Shown in pieces: positions 1 to 10,507 of a stretch of 64,000 bases of DNA (its first letter is position 1; each line of letters opens with the position of its first letter). The DNA is from Streptomyces flavofungini (GTDB taxonomy: Bacteria; Actinomycetota; Actinomycetes; Streptomycetales; Streptomycetaceae), in contig NZ_CP128846.1 in the NCBI RefSeq assembly GCF_030388665.1, forward strand, positions 2,294,001-2,358,000, in the 5' to 3' direction. The notes below the pieces were generated by a model that saw nothing but the letters and a program-made list of their open reading frames with translations, had not been told where the DNA came from and ran no database searches. The position numbers were made by a program, and so were the translations under genes.

Positions 1-3000
1 CGGTGCGGTACATCCGCGCGCCCGCCGGGCCGTAGGGGTCGGCCACGAACCGCTCGGCGGTCAGGACGGCCCTGCCGTAGTAGCCGCGGCCGATGTTCCC
101 CGCCACGTAGAGCTCGCCGACCACGCCCGCGGGGACCGGGGTGAGGCCGGGGCCGAGGACGTAGGTGCGCATGTTGCCGATGGGCGTGCCGATGGGGGCG
201 CTGGCCGCGCCGGTCCAGGGCTCGTCGGCGGCGAGGGCGAAGGTGGTGGCGTAGAAGCTCTCGCTCTGGCCGTAGGCGTTGACGACCCTCACGCCGGGCA
301 TGGCCTCGCGGATGCGGCCCACCAGCGCGGCGGGCAGCGCCTCACCGGCGAACACCAGCGTCTCGACCTTGGTCTTGGGGGCGATCTGGTCGAGCAGTTC
401 GTTGAAGACGGACGGCACGGTGCTGATGGCGCTGCCCGACCAGCTGTCGCGCTCGGCGAGGACGAGGACGTCCCTGACGACCTCGACGGTGCCGCCGGTG
501 CAGAGCGTCGTGAAGGTCTCGAAGACCGACACGTCGAAGTTCACGGAGGTGCCCGCGAGCATCCGGGAGCCGGGGCCGCCCGCGACCCGCCCCGCGAGGC
601 GCGTCACGCCGTTGACGACGTTGGCGTGCGTGATGACGACGCCCTTGGGGGTGCCCGTGGAACCGGACGTGTACATCACGTACGCGATGCCGTCGGGGCG
701 CAGCGGCGCGGGCCGGTCGGCGTCGGTGACGGGCCCGTCCGGCGCGTCGTCGAGGGCCAGCTCGTCGAGGCGCACGTGCGGCACGTCGGAGGCGGGCAGC
801 ACCCCGGTCGTCGCCGAGTCGGTGAGCACGAACCGCGGGGCGGCCTCGGTGAGGATCGAACCGAGGCGCGCGCTCGGGTACTTGGGGTCGATCGGCAGGT
901 ATCCGGCGCCGGACTTGAGGATGCCGAGCATGCCGACGACGAGGTCCGCGGAGCGCGGCAGGGCGAGACCCACGACCGTCTCGGGGCCCGCGCCCCGCTT
1001 GATCAGTTCGCGGGCGAGGCGGTTGGCGCGGGTGTCGAGCTCCGCGTACGTGAGCTGCCGGTCGTCGAAGACGACGGCGACCGCGTCCGGGGTCTTCGCC
1101 GCCTGCTCCTCGAAGAAGCCGGGGATCGTCAGCTCGGGCGTCGGCTCGGCGGTGTCGTTGAGCCCGACGAGCAGCCGCTCGCGCTCGGCGGGGTCGAGGA
1201 CGTCGACGGCGCGGACGGCCTGGTGCGGGTCGGCGGCGACGGTGGCGAGGATCCGGCCGTAGCGCGCGGCGAGGGTGTCCGCCTCGTCCTTGTCGAACAC
1301 GTCCTGCTGGTACTGGACGTTCAGGCGCGGGTACTCCCCGTCCGGGTAGACGAAGACGGTCACCGGGTAGTGGCTCGCGGTGAACGCGCGGATGCCGGTG
1401 ATGGTGATGCCGGCGGCCGCGCTGACCTCGCTGATCGCGCCGCGGTCCAGCGGGAAGGACTCGAACCCGACGAGGGTGTCGAACAGGGTCTTGAGTCCGG
1501 TGGTCTTGTGGATCTCGGTGAGGCCGTAGTGGTGGTGGTCCAGGAGGGCGGCCTGCCGGTCCTGGAGTCCGGTGAGCAGGTCGGCGAGGGTGTCACCGGG
1601 GGCGCACTTGACGCGTACGGGCAGGGTGTTGAGGAACATGCCGACGATGGAGTCGACCCCCGCGAGCGCGGGCGGACGCCCGGCGACCGTGGACGAGAGC
1701 ACCACGTCCTGACGCCCCGTCAACTGGCCGAGGAGCAGGCCCCAGGCGCCCTGCACCAGGGTGTTCAGGGTGACGCCGAGGTCGGCGGCGCGCCGGGTCA
1801 GCTCGGTGGCTTCGGCCGGGGTCAGCGGTACGTCGACCTGCGCGATGCCGGAGCTGTGGCTTCCGGTTTCCGCGCCGGGCGCGAGGAGGGTCGGTTCGTC
1901 GACGCCGTCCAGCTCGTGCCGCCAGGCCTCGGCGGAGACCTCGGGGTCCTGCTGGGCCAGCCAGGCGAGGTAGTCGCGGTACGTCCGCGCGGGCGGCAGG
2001 CCCGAGGTGTCGCCGCCGGTGCCGTAGAAGCGGAGCACGTCCTGGATGAGCAGGGGCAGCGACCAGCCGTCGAACAGCGCGTGGTGCGCCGTCAGAACCA
2101 GCTCGAACCGCTCGGACTCGCGCTTGACGAGGGAGAGCCGCAGCATCGGCGGCTTGGTGATCTCGAAGTGGGCCTTGAGGTCGTCCGCCATGAACGTCTC
2201 GAACGCCGCGTCGCGTTCGCCCTCGGGCGTCCCGCTGAGGTCGACCTCCTGCCAGGGCAGCTCGACTCCGTCCACGACGAGCTGGACGAGGTCGCCGGAC
2301 GCGTCGTTGACGAAGGCGGTGCGCAGGGCGGGGTGGCGGTCGAGCATGGCCTGCCCGGCGGCGCGCATCCGCGCCGGGTCGATCCGGCCGGAGAGCTGGA
2401 GGGCGTACTGCACCTGGTAGGCGTCGAACGAGGACTCCGCGTCGTCGGCCATGAGCGTGTGGAAGAGGAGGCCGGACTGGAGGGGGGAGGTGGGCCAGAC
2501 GTCGGACAGGCCGGGGAACTGCTCCTCCCAGGCCTCGATGTCGCTCTGGGTGGCGTTGACGAGGGGGATGTCGGACGGGGTCAGGCCGCCCGCGCCGGCC
2601 TGGGCGGCGTGCCGGGCCAGGCCCTCCAGGGCCGCGCACCACAGATCGGCGAGCTCACGGACCTCCTCCTGCGCGAGCACGCCGGAGGGGGCGGTGAACA
2701 GCGCACCCAGCCGCGGGCCTTCGGCGGTGTCCGTGACCGAGGCGTTGATGTCGACCTCGGCGGGGGCGGGCATCGCCTGGTCCTGCGCGGCGTCGAGCTC
2801 CGCCAGCTCCTCCACGTCCGTGGCCTGCGTGAAGCCGAGGCCTTGGGTGTGGGCGGGCATGTCGGTGTGGGCGGAGAACCGGCCCAGGTAGTTGAAGCCG
2901 ACCTGGCCGTGGCCGTGCGCGGCCAGCACCGGGCCGGTCCGCGGGTTGAGGTGGCGCAGCAGGCCGTAGCCGATGCCCTTGTCCGGGATCGCCCGCAGCT

Positions 3001-5941
3001 GTTCCTTGACCGCCTTCAGGACCCGGGCGGCGGCCGGACCGCCGCCGATGGCCTCGTCCAGGTCGGCGCCGGCCAGGTCAAGACGGACAGGGAAGACGCT
3101 GGTGAACCAGCCCACCGTCGCGGACAGATCCGCGCCCGGCGCGGCCGCTTCCTCCCGGCCGTGGCCCTCCAGACGGATCAGCGAGGACGACTCGTGGATG
3201 CCACGGGTGCGGCGCCACTTCGCCAGCGCCAGCGCCAGAGCGGCCAGCAGACCGTCGTTGACCTCCCCGCGGAACGCGGCCGGGACGGTCGTCAGCAGCG
3301 CCTCGGTGACCGGAGCGGGCAGCTGGACACGCGTCTCGGTCAACGTGGCGATCACGTCCACGGCCGGATCCAGACGCCGCGCGCCCAGGACCGGGTCCGG
3401 ACCCTCCACCATCCGCTGCCACAACTCCAGCTCGGCGCCGCGCTTCTCACTGAGGGCCTCCTCGGCCAACGCGTGCGCCCAGCGCCGCATCGACGTCGCC
3501 ACCGGCGCCAGCTGCGGAACACGCCCGGCACGGACCTGCTCCCAGGCCACCGCCAGATCCGGCATCAGGATCCGCCAGGACACCCCGTCCACCACCAGGT
3601 GATGCAGCACGACCAGCAACCGCCCCGGAACGTCACTGCCGGCCGGGGCGAACCACACGAACTTCGCGATGACCCCCGCCTTGGGATCCAGCGAAGCCGC
3701 CGCCGCCTCCAGCTCGGCCATCAGCACCGCGTGCCAGGCCGCACCGGCCCAGTCACCCTCACACTCCACCCGCCTGACCAGCCCGGCCACGTCCACGGAC
3801 CCGGCCGGGGCGACCTCCAGCCCGCCCCCGCCGTCCTCCACCAGCCTCGCCCGCAGCAGATCATGCCGGTCGACCACCGCACCCAGCGTCGCCGCCAGCT
3901 GCCCCGCCCCGATCCCCGCGGGCAGATCCAGCACCATCGCCTGCAAGAACCGGTCAAAGCCCGGCCCCCACCCACGCAGAAGCCGCGCGACCGGCAACAA
4001 CGGCATCCACCCGACACCCCCGCCCTCCAGCTCCTCCAGCACCGCCACCGCACCCGAGACCCGGTTGGCCACAGCCACCTCCGCCAGCCGCGCCACGGTC
4101 CGGGACTCGAACACCTCCCGCGCACTGACCTCCAGCCCCTCCGCCCGCGCCCGCGAGACCACCTGGATCGACTGGATGCTGTCCCCGCCCACCGCGAAGA
4201 AATCATCATCGATCCCGACCCGCTCCAGCCCCAGCACCGCGGCGAACGCACCCGCCAGGACCTCCTCCTCCACCGTGCGCGGCGCACGGTAGGCACTCCC
4301 CTTGAACTCCGGCTCCGGCAACGCCTTCTTGTCGACCTTGCCATTCGTCGTCAACGGCAGCCGGTCCAGCACCATCACCGTCGCCGGCACCATGAAATCC
4401 GGCAGACGCTGCCCGAGGTAGCTCCGCAGCTCTCCGGTGGAGAAGCCCGAGTCGAAGGTCATGTGGCCGGTGCCGCCGCTCTTGGCGGCCTCTTCCCGCG
4501 CGGCCTCCGCGTCACCGGCTCCGGCAGGGACGACATGGCCGACGAGCTGCTTGCCGGTCCCCCGCCCCTCGTGGACGGTCACGACGGCGTGCGCGACGCG
4601 CGGGTGCGCGAGCAACGCGGCCTCGATCTCGCGCAGTTCGATGCGCAGGCCGCGGATCTTGACCTGGGTGTCGGCGCGGCCGAGGAAGACGAGCTGGCCG
4701 TCGTCGCCCCACCGCACGAGGTCGCCGGTGCGGTACATCCGCTCGCCGGGCCCGCCGAACGGGCAGGCGACGAAGCGCTCACCGGTCATGGCGGGGCGGC
4801 CGAGGTAGCCGCGGGCGAGGGGCGCGCCGGCGATGTACAGCTCGCCCGGGGAGCCCTCGGGGACCGGCTTCAGGTCGTCGTCGAGGATGTACGCCTGGGT
4901 GTTGGACAAGGGAGCGCCGATCGGCGGGGCCTGGCCGTCGCCGGTCAACGGGGTGCTCAGGGTGACGGCGACGGTGGTCTCCGTGGGGCCGTAGCCGTTG
5001 ATCATCCGGCGGTCGGCGGCCCAGGTGGCGACGAGTTCCGGCGCGGTGGCCTCACCGGCGACCGCGAGGCTGCGCACGGTGGGCAGCGAGCCGGTCGGCA
5101 GGGCGGCGAGGACGGCCGGCGGCATGACCGCGTGGGTCACGGCGTGCCGGTTGATGGTCTCGACGAGCGGGGCGCCCGGGGCGAGGGCGTCCTTGTCGGC
5201 CATGACGAGGGTGGCGCCGGAGAGCAGGGACATGCCGAGCTCGCCCACGGACACGTCGAAGCTCGGCGAGCAGAACTGCAGGATCCTGCTGTCCGGCGTG
5301 ACGTTCATCCGGTCGAGCATGGCGCCGACGAGGTTGGCGATGCCGGTGTGGGTGACGGTGACGCCCTTGGGGCGGCCCGTGGACCCCGAGGTGTAGATGA
5401 CGTACGCGGCGTTGGCGACGGTCAGCGGGGTGGCGCGCTCGGCGTCGCCGACGTCCCCGGAGTCGTGCGCGGCGACGGCGCCGGTGACCTCCGGGTCGTC
5501 GAGGCGGACGACGGGGGCGGGCAGTTCGGGCAGCAGCCCGGCGGTGTCCTCGTCGACGAGGACCAGGACGGCCGCGGAGTCCTCGACCATGTAGGCGATG
5601 CGGTCGGCGGGGTAGGCCGGGTCCACCGGCAGATAGGCGCCGCCCGCCTTCATCACGGCGAGCACGGTCACGCACCACTGGGGGGACCGGCGCAGCGCCA
5701 CGCCGACGACGGTCTCCGCGCCGACACCGCGCTCGATCAGAAAGCGCGCGAGACGGTTCGCGCGCGCGTCGAGGTCGGCAAAGGTCAGTGACTCGTCGCC
5801 GAAGACCACTGAGGTCGCATCCGGCGCCGCGATGACTTGCCGCTCGAACAGTTCAGGAATCGTCCCCACCGGTACCGGAACCTCCGTGTCATTGAGCTCG
5901 CCCCGCAACGCACCCTGCTCAAAAGAACACAAAGCGACCAT
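1..5941 (-). CDS. Non-ribosomal peptide synthetase, modules A-PCP-E and C-A (partial, runs off left edge)
   Basis: At least 1,980 residues. Order from the start: adenylation A1 (about residues 25-540), carrier protein (GGDSI serine near 588), epimerisation ([10 protein letters not shown] near 779, later FNYLGR), condensation (WPTSPLQSG, then HHALFDGWS near 1285), second adenylation from about 1600 to the edge. There is no condensation domain before A1, only a short linker-like N-terminus, so this looks like the initiation subunit: it should load the first amino acid, epimerise it to D and condense it with the second. Hand alignment to GrsA gives pocket residues DVGVAAGVAK (A1) and DVFTVAAYAK (A2); I cannot assign substrates. 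A2 has GQSES where GPTE is usual. A GAGGGGG run directly abuts the ATG at 5941, so the TTG at 5932 is an alternative start. Intact except for the missing end. Confidence 0.95.
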   Translation of the reverse strand, partial: MVALCSFEQGALRGELNDTEVPVPVGTIPELFERQVIAAPDATSVVFGDESLTFADLDARANRLARFLIERGVGAETVVGVALRRSPQWCVTVLAVMKAGGAYLPVDPAYPADRIAYMVEDSAAVLVLVDEDTAGLLPELPAPVVRLDDPEVTGAVAAHDSGDVGDAERATPLTVANAAYVIYTSGSTGRPKGVTVTHTGIANLVGAMLDRMNVTPDSRILQFCSPSFDVSVGELGMSLLSGATLVMADKDALAPGAPLVETINRHAVTHAVMPPAVLAALPTGSLPTVRSLAVAGEATAPELVATWAADRRMINGYGPTETTVAVTLSTPLTGDGQAPPIGAPLSNTQAYILDDDLKPVPEGSPGELYIAGAPLARGYLGRPAMTGERFVACPFGGPGERMYRTGDLVRWGDDGQLVFLGRADTQVKIRGLRIELREIEAALLAHPRVAHAVVTVHEGRGTGKQLVGHVVPAGAGDAEAAREEAAKSGGTGHMTFDSGFSTGELRSYLGQRLPDFMVPATVMVLDRLPLTTNGKVDKKALPEPEFKGSAYRAPRTVEEEVLAGAFAAVLGLERVGIDDDFFAVGGDSIQSIQVVSRARAEGLEVSAREVFESRTVARLAEVAVANRVSGAVAVLEELEGGGVGWMPLLPVARLLRGWGPGFDRFLQAMVLDLPAGIGAGQLAATLGAVVDRHDLLRARLVEDGGGGLEVAPAGSVDVAGLVRRVECEGDWAGAAWHAVLMAELEAAAASLDPKAGVIAKFVWFAPAGSDVPGRLLVVLHHLVVDGVSWRILMPDLAVAWEQVRAGRVPQLAPVATSMRRWAHALAEEALSEKRGAELELWQRMVEGPDPVLGARRLDPAVDVIATLTETRVQLPAPVTEALLTTVPAAFRGEVNDGLLAALALALAKWRRTRGIHESSSLIRLEGHGREEAAAPGADLSATVGWFTSVFPVRLDLAGADLDEAIGGGPAAARVLKAVKEQLRAIPDKGIGYGLLRHLNPRTGPVLAAHGHGQVGFNYLGRFSAHTDMPAHTQGLGFTQATDVEELAELDAAQDQAMPAPAEVDINASVTDTAEGPRLGALFTAPSGVLAQEEVRELADLWCAALEGLARHAAQAGAGGLTPSDIPLVNATQSDIEAWEEQFPGLSDVWPTSPLQSGLLFHTLMADDAESSFDAYQVQYALQLSGRIDPARMRAAGQAMLDRHPALRTAFVNDASGDLVQLVVDGVELPWQEVDLSGTPEGERDAAFETFMADDLKAHFEITKPPMLRLSLVKRESERFELVLTAHHALFDGWSLPLLIQDVLRFYGTGGDTSGLPPARTYRDYLAWLAQQDPEVSAEAWRHELDGVDEPTLLAPGAETGSHSSGIAQVDVPLTPAEATELTRRAADLGVTLNTLVQGAWGLLLGQLTGRQDVVLSSTVAGRPPALAGVDSIVGMFLNTLPVRVKCAPGDTLADLLTGLQDRQAALLDHHHYGLTEIHKTTGLKTLFDTLVGFESFPLDRGAISEVSAAAGITITGIRAFTASHYPVTVFVYPDGEYPRLNVQYQQDVFDKDEADTLAARYGRILATVAADPHQAVRAVDVLDPAERERLLVGLNDTAEPTPELTIPGFFEEQAAKTPDAVAVVFDDRQLTYAELDTRANRLARELIKRGAGPETVVGLALPRSADLVVGMLGILKSGAGYLPIDPKYPSARLGSILTEAAPRFVLTDSATTGVLPASDVPHVRLDELALDDAPDGPVTDADRPAPLRPDGIAYVMYTSGSTGTPKGVVITHANVVNGVTRLAGRVAGGPGSRMLAGTSVNFDVSVFETFTTLCTGGTVEVVRDVLVLAERDSWSGSAISTVPSVFNELLDQIAPKTKVETLVFAGEALPAALVGRIREAMPGVRVVNAYGQSESFYATTFALAADEPWTGAASAPIGTPIGNMRTYVLGPGLTPVPAGVVGELYVAGNIGRGYYGRAVLTAERFVADPYGPAGARMYRT

Positions 5942-6708
5942 CCCCCTCAGTGGTTAGACGTTGGACCTGAAGCCGGGATCATTGATTGATCCGTGCCGCG
6001 GAGGCCGAGCGGCAAGCGCGCACGAATGACAGGGCGTTAAAGCCCCATTCATCGACGCAATTGATCGCCCGCATCGCTCATTCGGTTCGGCCGAGCAGCC
6101 AGAACCCGCTCGCTGGGCAGCTCTTGTACTCCCGTTGCTCCGACAGGCTCGTACCTCGCGGCTACGGAGTCAACCGCCATCAAGATCACCCTGGTTGCCC
6201 AGGCCGGAGCCCCCCGCACACCTTCACGTCGATACGTCAACCCCAGAGTCCCGCCACGGAAGACCTTTAACGAATAACATGCGCACATCTTTGTGCGCGG
6301 GCACGGAGCCAGCCGCTCGACGGAAATGCTGAGTGAAATGAAGAAGACCGGACGGCGGTCACTCCGGAACCTCCGGCGGGAAATGCCCCCGCTCCCGCGC
6401 AACGAGCCTATGAGCACCCTTCGACAGGAGCAAGGAACAGCCGGTACAGGCGCTTTGCGCCACCGGAGCGCACCCGGCGAAAAGAGTCAACATTCAGTTC
6501 GCGGACACACGATGGTTTGCCGTGTCCCGTCGCCGGGACAACACAAGTCGGACATCCGGACGGGGCCGCGCCGGGGCGAACGGCGGCCGGGCGACGACAC
6601 CGGGAGCCCAAGCGGAACCTTGTATTCCGACCAGCGGTGGAAGCGGTGTGCTTCGAGGAGAGCGGCCCTCGGGCCGGGGTGCCGTACCGCAGGAGTGGCC
6701 GCCGGTGG
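5942..6708. other. Gene-free interval between the NRPS and carrier-protein genes
   Basis: About 770 bases, less GC-rich than its surroundings, with no reading frame whose codon use or product looks real. It should contain the NRPS promoter (minus strand) near its left end and the end of the P450-A-PCP transcript at its right end. Apart from the inverted repeat at 5976-5992 I see no recognisable element. Confidence 0.5.
5976..5992. promoter_or_regulatory. Inverted repeat upstream of the NRPS gene
   Basis: GGATCA and TGATCC half-sites separated by TTGAT, centred about 43 bases upstream of the NRPS start. It is a candidate operator for the NRPS promoter. No cluster-specific regulator gene is visible in the window, so the binding protein is unknown. 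Confidence 0.3.
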
Positions 6709-7008
6709 TCAGGAGTTCGCCCGCACCGCGTCCCAGACGGCCGCTGCCAGCGCGCCGAGGCGGGGATCGTCGTAGAGCTGCTCAGGAGTGAGCGTGTCCG
6801 GGCCGAACCTCTTCTCCACGCGTTGGAGGAACCTGATCGCGGTGACCGAGGTGCCGCCGACGTGGAAGAAGTCGTCCCCGGCGGTGAAGGAGGCGGGGCC
6901 GAGCAGGTCGCGCCAGATATCGGCGAGCGCCGACTGCGCGGCGGCCGGCCCGGAGGGCTCGAAGGGCGCGCGGCGGGTCGAGCCGGCCGCGTCGCGTACG
7001 TCGCTCAT
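6709..7008 (-). CDS. Free-standing peptidyl/acyl carrier protein
   Basis: 99 residues. The phosphopantetheine attachment serine is in the motif DDFFHVGGTSVTA, followed by the helix AIRFLQRVEKRFG, which fits a PCP-fold protein. The start codon overlaps the stop of the preceding adenylation gene (ATGA), so the two are translationally coupled and the adenylation enzyme is its obvious loading partner. The product is probably an aminoacyl-S-PCP used by the nearby P450 or handed to the NRPS (inference). Length is typical for a discrete carrier protein with about 25 extra N-terminal residues. Confidence 0.9.
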   Translation of the reverse strand: MSDVRDAAGSTRRAPFEPSGPAAAQSALADIWRDLLGPASFTAGDDFFHVGGTSVTAIRFLQRVEKRFGPDTLTPEQLYDDPRLGALAAAVWDAVRANS

Positions 7009-8621
7009 GGCGTGGACGCCTCCTGGTCGGTGAGGAGCCGGACGAGGGCGCGGCCGTCGACCTTGCCGTTCGGCGTCAGGGGGAAGGTCTCGCAGAGGTG
7101 GATCCGCGCCGGGACCATGTAGGAGGGCAGCTTCGTGGCCAGGTGGTCGCGCAGGCTCTCCGGGTTGGTGGCAGGGGCGGCGGGCACGACGAAGGCGACG
7201 AGCGACTTGGCGCCGTGGTGCTCGCGGACCGTCACGTGACTGCGTTTCACGGCCGGGCTGGCGTTGAGCTGGTGGGTGATCTCGCCCAGCTCGATGCGGT
7301 AGCTGTTGACCTTGACCTGGTCGTCGAGGCGGCCTTCGAAGACCACGTCGCCGCCCGGCAGCAGATGCCCGCGGTCCCCGGTCCGGTAGAGCCGCTCCGG
7401 CACCCCGGCGACGACGCGGTGGACGAAGCGGGCGCGGGTGAGTTCCGGCAGGCCCAGGTAGCCCGCCGCCAGGCCGTCACCGGCCAGGCAGATCTCGCCG
7501 CTCTCCCCCGGTTCGCACAGCCGTCGCGCGTGGTCGTCGAGGATGTAGAGGCGGGTGTTCTGGATCGGCTTGCCGATGGGCAGCGGGGCGTCGTCGCGCG
7601 GTGGTTCGTCGACGGGGAAGTACGTTCCGACGCAGGTGCACTCCGTGGGGCCGTAGAGGTTGACCACGCGGCCGGGACCGTATCGCCGGACGGCCTCGGC
7701 CATGTGCCGGTTCGAGTGGGCCTCGCCGCCCGTGGTGATCGTGGCCACGGTGTCCAGCACCTCGGGAGCCTCGTCGACGATCAGGTTGAACAGCGCCGTG
7801 GTGAGCAGCGTGATGGTCACACCGCCGCTCTTGACGACCTTGTCGAGTGTGGACAGCCGGATGGGCTCGGCGGGATACAGCACCGAGACCCCGCCGTTGA
7901 GCAGAGCCCCCCAGATCTCCCAGGTGGCGATGTCGAACGTGACCGGCGTGATCTGAAGGACGCGGCTGTGCTCGTTCATGGGGCCGTACGTGGCGCCGTG
8001 CACCAGGCGGTTGATGCCGCGATGGAGGATCGGTACGCCTTTGGGGCGGCCCATCGAGCCGGAGGTGAAGTTGACGCAGGCGACGCTGTCGGCGCTCGCC
8101 CCGCTCGGCCGGTCGGTGTCGTCAGGCGTCAACTCCTGCGTGTCGACGGGCAGTACGCCGGGGCGGACGCCGTCGAGCCGTGGCACGAGCGCGTCCGCCG
8201 CGTCGCTGAGCACCCATGCGGCCTCGGTGTCCCGCAGCACGTAACGCAGCCGTTCGTCCGGCCACGCGGTGTCCAGGGGGACGTAGGTCGCACCTGCCTT
8301 GAGGACGCCGAGCAGGGCCACCAGCAGCTCCGGGGAGCGGGCCACGCACACGCCGACCGTGGTGCCCGGGCCGACGCGCCGGGTCCGCAGCTCGCGGGCC
8401 AGCCCGTTCGCGAGCCGGTTGAGCAGGCGGTAGCTGAGTTCCCGGCTCCCTTGGACGACCGCGGGGGCTTCCGGGCGGAGCGCGGCCCAGTGCTCGAAGC
8501 GCTCCGGGATGCCGCTGTGGCGCGGATAGGGGCTCGACGTCCGGTTGATGGCGCGGTGGACGGCCAGGGCCGCGTCGGAGCAGATCAGCTCCTGCGTCGT
8601 GGGCCGGTTCGGCTTCTGCAT
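7005..8621 (-). CDS. Free-standing amino acid adenylation enzyme
   Basis: 538 residues, one complete adenylation domain of the ANL superfamily. Core motifs in order: VNFTSGSMGRPKGV (A3), FDIATWEIWGALLNGG (A4), NLYGPTECT (A5), LYRTGDRG (A7), VNSYRIELGEI (A8) and the catalytic lysine in TPNGKVDG (A10). By hand against GrsA the pocket reads roughly D-I-W-T-T-G-L-C-V-K; substrate not assigned. It should activate an amino acid as the adenylate and load it on the carrier protein encoded immediately downstream (ATGA overlap). About 40 residues precede the domain proper. It lies 116 bases after the P450 stop on the same strand, so P450-A-PCP is probably one transcript. Confidence 0.92.
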   Translation of the reverse strand: MQKPNRPTTQELICSDAALAVHRAINRTSSPYPRHSGIPERFEHWAALRPEAPAVVQGSRELSYRLLNRLANGLARELRTRRVGPGTTVGVCVARSPELLVALLGVLKAGATYVPLDTAWPDERLRYVLRDTEAAWVLSDAADALVPRLDGVRPGVLPVDTQELTPDDTDRPSGASADSVACVNFTSGSMGRPKGVPILHRGINRLVHGATYGPMNEHSRVLQITPVTFDIATWEIWGALLNGGVSVLYPAEPIRLSTLDKVVKSGGVTITLLTTALFNLIVDEAPEVLDTVATITTGGEAHSNRHMAEAVRRYGPGRVVNLYGPTECTCVGTYFPVDEPPRDDAPLPIGKPIQNTRLYILDDHARRLCEPGESGEICLAGDGLAAGYLGLPELTRARFVHRVVAGVPERLYRTGDRGHLLPGGDVVFEGRLDDQVKVNSYRIELGEITHQLNASPAVKRSHVTVREHHGAKSLVAFVVPAAPATNPESLRDHLATKLPSYMVPARIHLCETFPLTPNGKVDGRALVRLLTDQEASTP

Positions 8622-8674
8622 CGCGGGACCACACTTTCAGGTGGCTGGACTGGGTGCGGTGTCCTACGTCCGCT

Positions 8675-8750
8675 GCGGGCGGGTCGGCGTCGGTGCGGAT
8701 GGGACGGCGCGGGCGGGTCGGCGTCGGTGCGGGCGGGTCAGCGTCGGTGC
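8675..8750. repeat. Three copies of a 22-bp GC-rich repeat at the P450 3' end
   Basis: Units at 8675-8696, 8709-8730 and 8729-8750, beginning GCGGGCGGGTC and ending GTCGGTGC. The first two are identical; the third differs by one base and contains the P450 stop codon, and it overlaps the second by two bases. The repeat therefore spans the P450 C-terminus and most of the gap before the adenylation gene. Confidence 0.8.
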
Positions 8751-10072
8751 AGGCGCATGCGCAGGGAGCGCGGGGCGAGCGCGAGCCGTGGCGCGGCACG
8801 CACCCGCGCCTGCGGCAGGGGCTCAAGACGCCACCGGGCGGCCATGGAGGCGAGCGCCAGCGCGGCCTCGGTCCTGGCGTACTCGTCACCGATGCACTTG
8901 CGGGCACCGGCACCGAACGGGGTGAAGGCCCGCTCGGCAGCGGGGCAACCGGCGCCGTTCCGCCAGCGGTCGGGGTCGAACCGCTCGGGGTCGGGGTGCA
9001 GTGCCGGGTGGTGGTGCAGGACGTACGGGCTGAACACGACGACGGTGCCGGCCGGCAGCCGCTGCCCCGCGAGGTCGGTGTCCACCGCGGTGCGCCGGGT
9101 CAGCAGCCAGACCGGCGGGTACAGGCGCAGCGTCTCGGTGATGATCCGGGCGGTCACCTTCAGATGGGGGACGTCGGCGAACTCCGCGACGCGGCCGCCG
9201 AGCACGGAATCGACCTCGGCGTGCAACTCCGCCCGCACTTCCGGGTGTTGGCCGAGCAGGTGCCAGGCCCAGGCAAGCGCGGGTGAGACGGTCTCGCTCC
9301 CGGCGGAGAAGAAGGTGAGCACCTGGTCGTGGATCTCCGCGTCGGTCAGGCCGCCGGATTCGTCGTCACGGGCGGCCAGCAGCATCGACATCAGATCGCC
9401 GTGGTCGACGCCGGCTTTCCGGTAGTCGGTGATGAGTTGACGCGTGTGGCGCTCCAGTCGGCGCCGGGCGCGTTCGAAGCGGCGGTTGCCCGGGGTCGGG
9501 AGCCTGTCCAGCCACGCGAAGGGCAGGAGCAGGCGTCGTGCCACACCGTCGAACATGTCGGTGGTGGCCTGCTGGATCTCGGTGAGGACCGTCTCGTCGA
9601 CGTCGGCGGCGAACAGGGTGCGCGTGGCGACGCCGGTGCTGAACGCGTTCATGGTGGCGACCACGTCGATCACGTGACCGTCGCGCCACGGTCCTGTGGT
9701 CACGTCGACCTGGTGGGACATAGCCCGCGCGTAGCCGGGGAGACGGTCGCGGTGGAAGGCGGGCTGCACCAGCCGCCGCTGCCTGCGGTGGAACCGGTGC
9801 GCGCACGTCACCAGGCCGTTGCCGCCCACCTGCCGCAGCTTGTCGTACGTCGGACCGCCCTTGTCGTACACCCGGTCGTTGACCAGGACCTCGTGCGTCA
9901 AGAGGGGATCGCACACCACGTAGGCCGGCCACGGCCCCAGGCGGATGCGCACCAGATCACCGTGGACGGGCAGGGCGGCCATGAATTCCAGCGGCGACCT
10001 GCCGATCGCGGCGACGTGGCCGAGCAGGGGCAGCGCTCCGGGGACGGTGCCGACAGTGAACGTGGCTGCCAT
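8738..10072 (-). CDS. Cytochrome P450
   Basis: 444 residues from the ATG at 10072, chosen because GGAAAGG precedes it; an in-frame GTG at 10093 adds seven residues. P450 hallmarks: I-helix oxygen motif FSAGSETVS, the ETLRLYPP K-helix ExxR, PERFDPDRW, and haem loop FTPFGAGARKCIGDEY with the cysteine ligand. Nearest in feel to actinobacterial P450s of the pentalenene-oxygenase type, but function is not fixed by motif. Gene order with a free adenylation enzyme and carrier protein suggests oxidation of a carrier-bound amino acid (inference); a late tailoring role is equally possible. The last residues lie inside a 22-bp tandem repeat. Confidence 0.93.
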   Translation of the reverse strand: MAATFTVGTVPGALPLLGHVAAIGRSPLEFMAALPVHGDLVRIRLGPWPAYVVCDPLLTHEVLVNDRVYDKGGPTYDKLRQVGGNGLVTCAHRFHRRQRRLVQPAFHRDRLPGYARAMSHQVDVTTGPWRDGHVIDVVATMNAFSTGVATRTLFAADVDETVLTEIQQATTDMFDGVARRLLLPFAWLDRLPTPGNRRFERARRRLERHTRQLITDYRKAGVDHGDLMSMLLAARDDESGGLTDAEIHDQVLTFFSAGSETVSPALAWAWHLLGQHPEVRAELHAEVDSVLGGRVAEFADVPHLKVTARIITETLRLYPPVWLLTRRTAVDTDLAGQRLPAGTVVVFSPYVLHHHPALHPDPERFDPDRWRNGAGCPAAERAFTPFGAGARKCIGDEYARTEAALALASMAARWRLEPLPQARVRAAPRLALAPRSLRMRLHRR

Positions 10073-10507
10073 GGGCCCGCAGATCCTTTCCACGCGGCGA
10101 CTGCCCGCCGCGGGGGACAGTGCGGAGATCGCCTCGTATGGTCACCGATAAACGGCTCTCAAGATTGCCTTTACCGTCGCATTCACACAACGTGCGTATC
10201 GAGCCGAAATCATCCACCCGCCCCGCTCGCCCACCTACCCACCTTCCCGTCCTGCCTACCCACCGGCCTTTCTGGATCATTGCCGAGATCTTTGTTGAGA
10301 ATTTCATTAAGATCTCTGTTGAGATCGTTCCGCGGCGGTCCCGTTTCGGCCAACACGGCCCGGGCCAGCCGCTTCCGGCGACATGGCTTGATGAATTCTT
10401 GTCGCCGCATCGACGATCCGCGTACTTTTTCGGGGCGACAACGAGATCCATCTCGTGCCGTGTTCCACATTCGATCGTGGGGTTCACCCATTCACGTGGA
10501 GGCGGAA
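10073..10507. promoter_or_regulatory. Divergent promoter region between P450 and EF-hand genes, with a 15-bp direct repeat
   Basis: 435 bases separating two divergent transcripts, so it should hold both promoters. An AT-richer core near 10280-10330 contains two near-identical 15-mers, AGATCTTTGTTGAGA at 10286-10300 and AGATCTCTGTTGAGA at 10310-10324 (one mismatch, starts 24 bases apart), which could be a regulator site. A GGAGG ribosome site precedes the EF-hand start. No gene seen in the interval. Confidence 0.5.

Noticed and set aside
626..5791. 1,721-codon open frame on the plus strand
   Set aside because: It is antisense to the NRPS. High GC at third positions keeps opposite frames open; the product is Gly/Arg/Val low-complexity with no domain.
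6049..6417. Possible 122-residue gene on the minus strand between NRPS and PCP
   Set aside because: Codon use is unlike neighbours, no ribosome site or family resemblance, and the interval is the expected promoter region.
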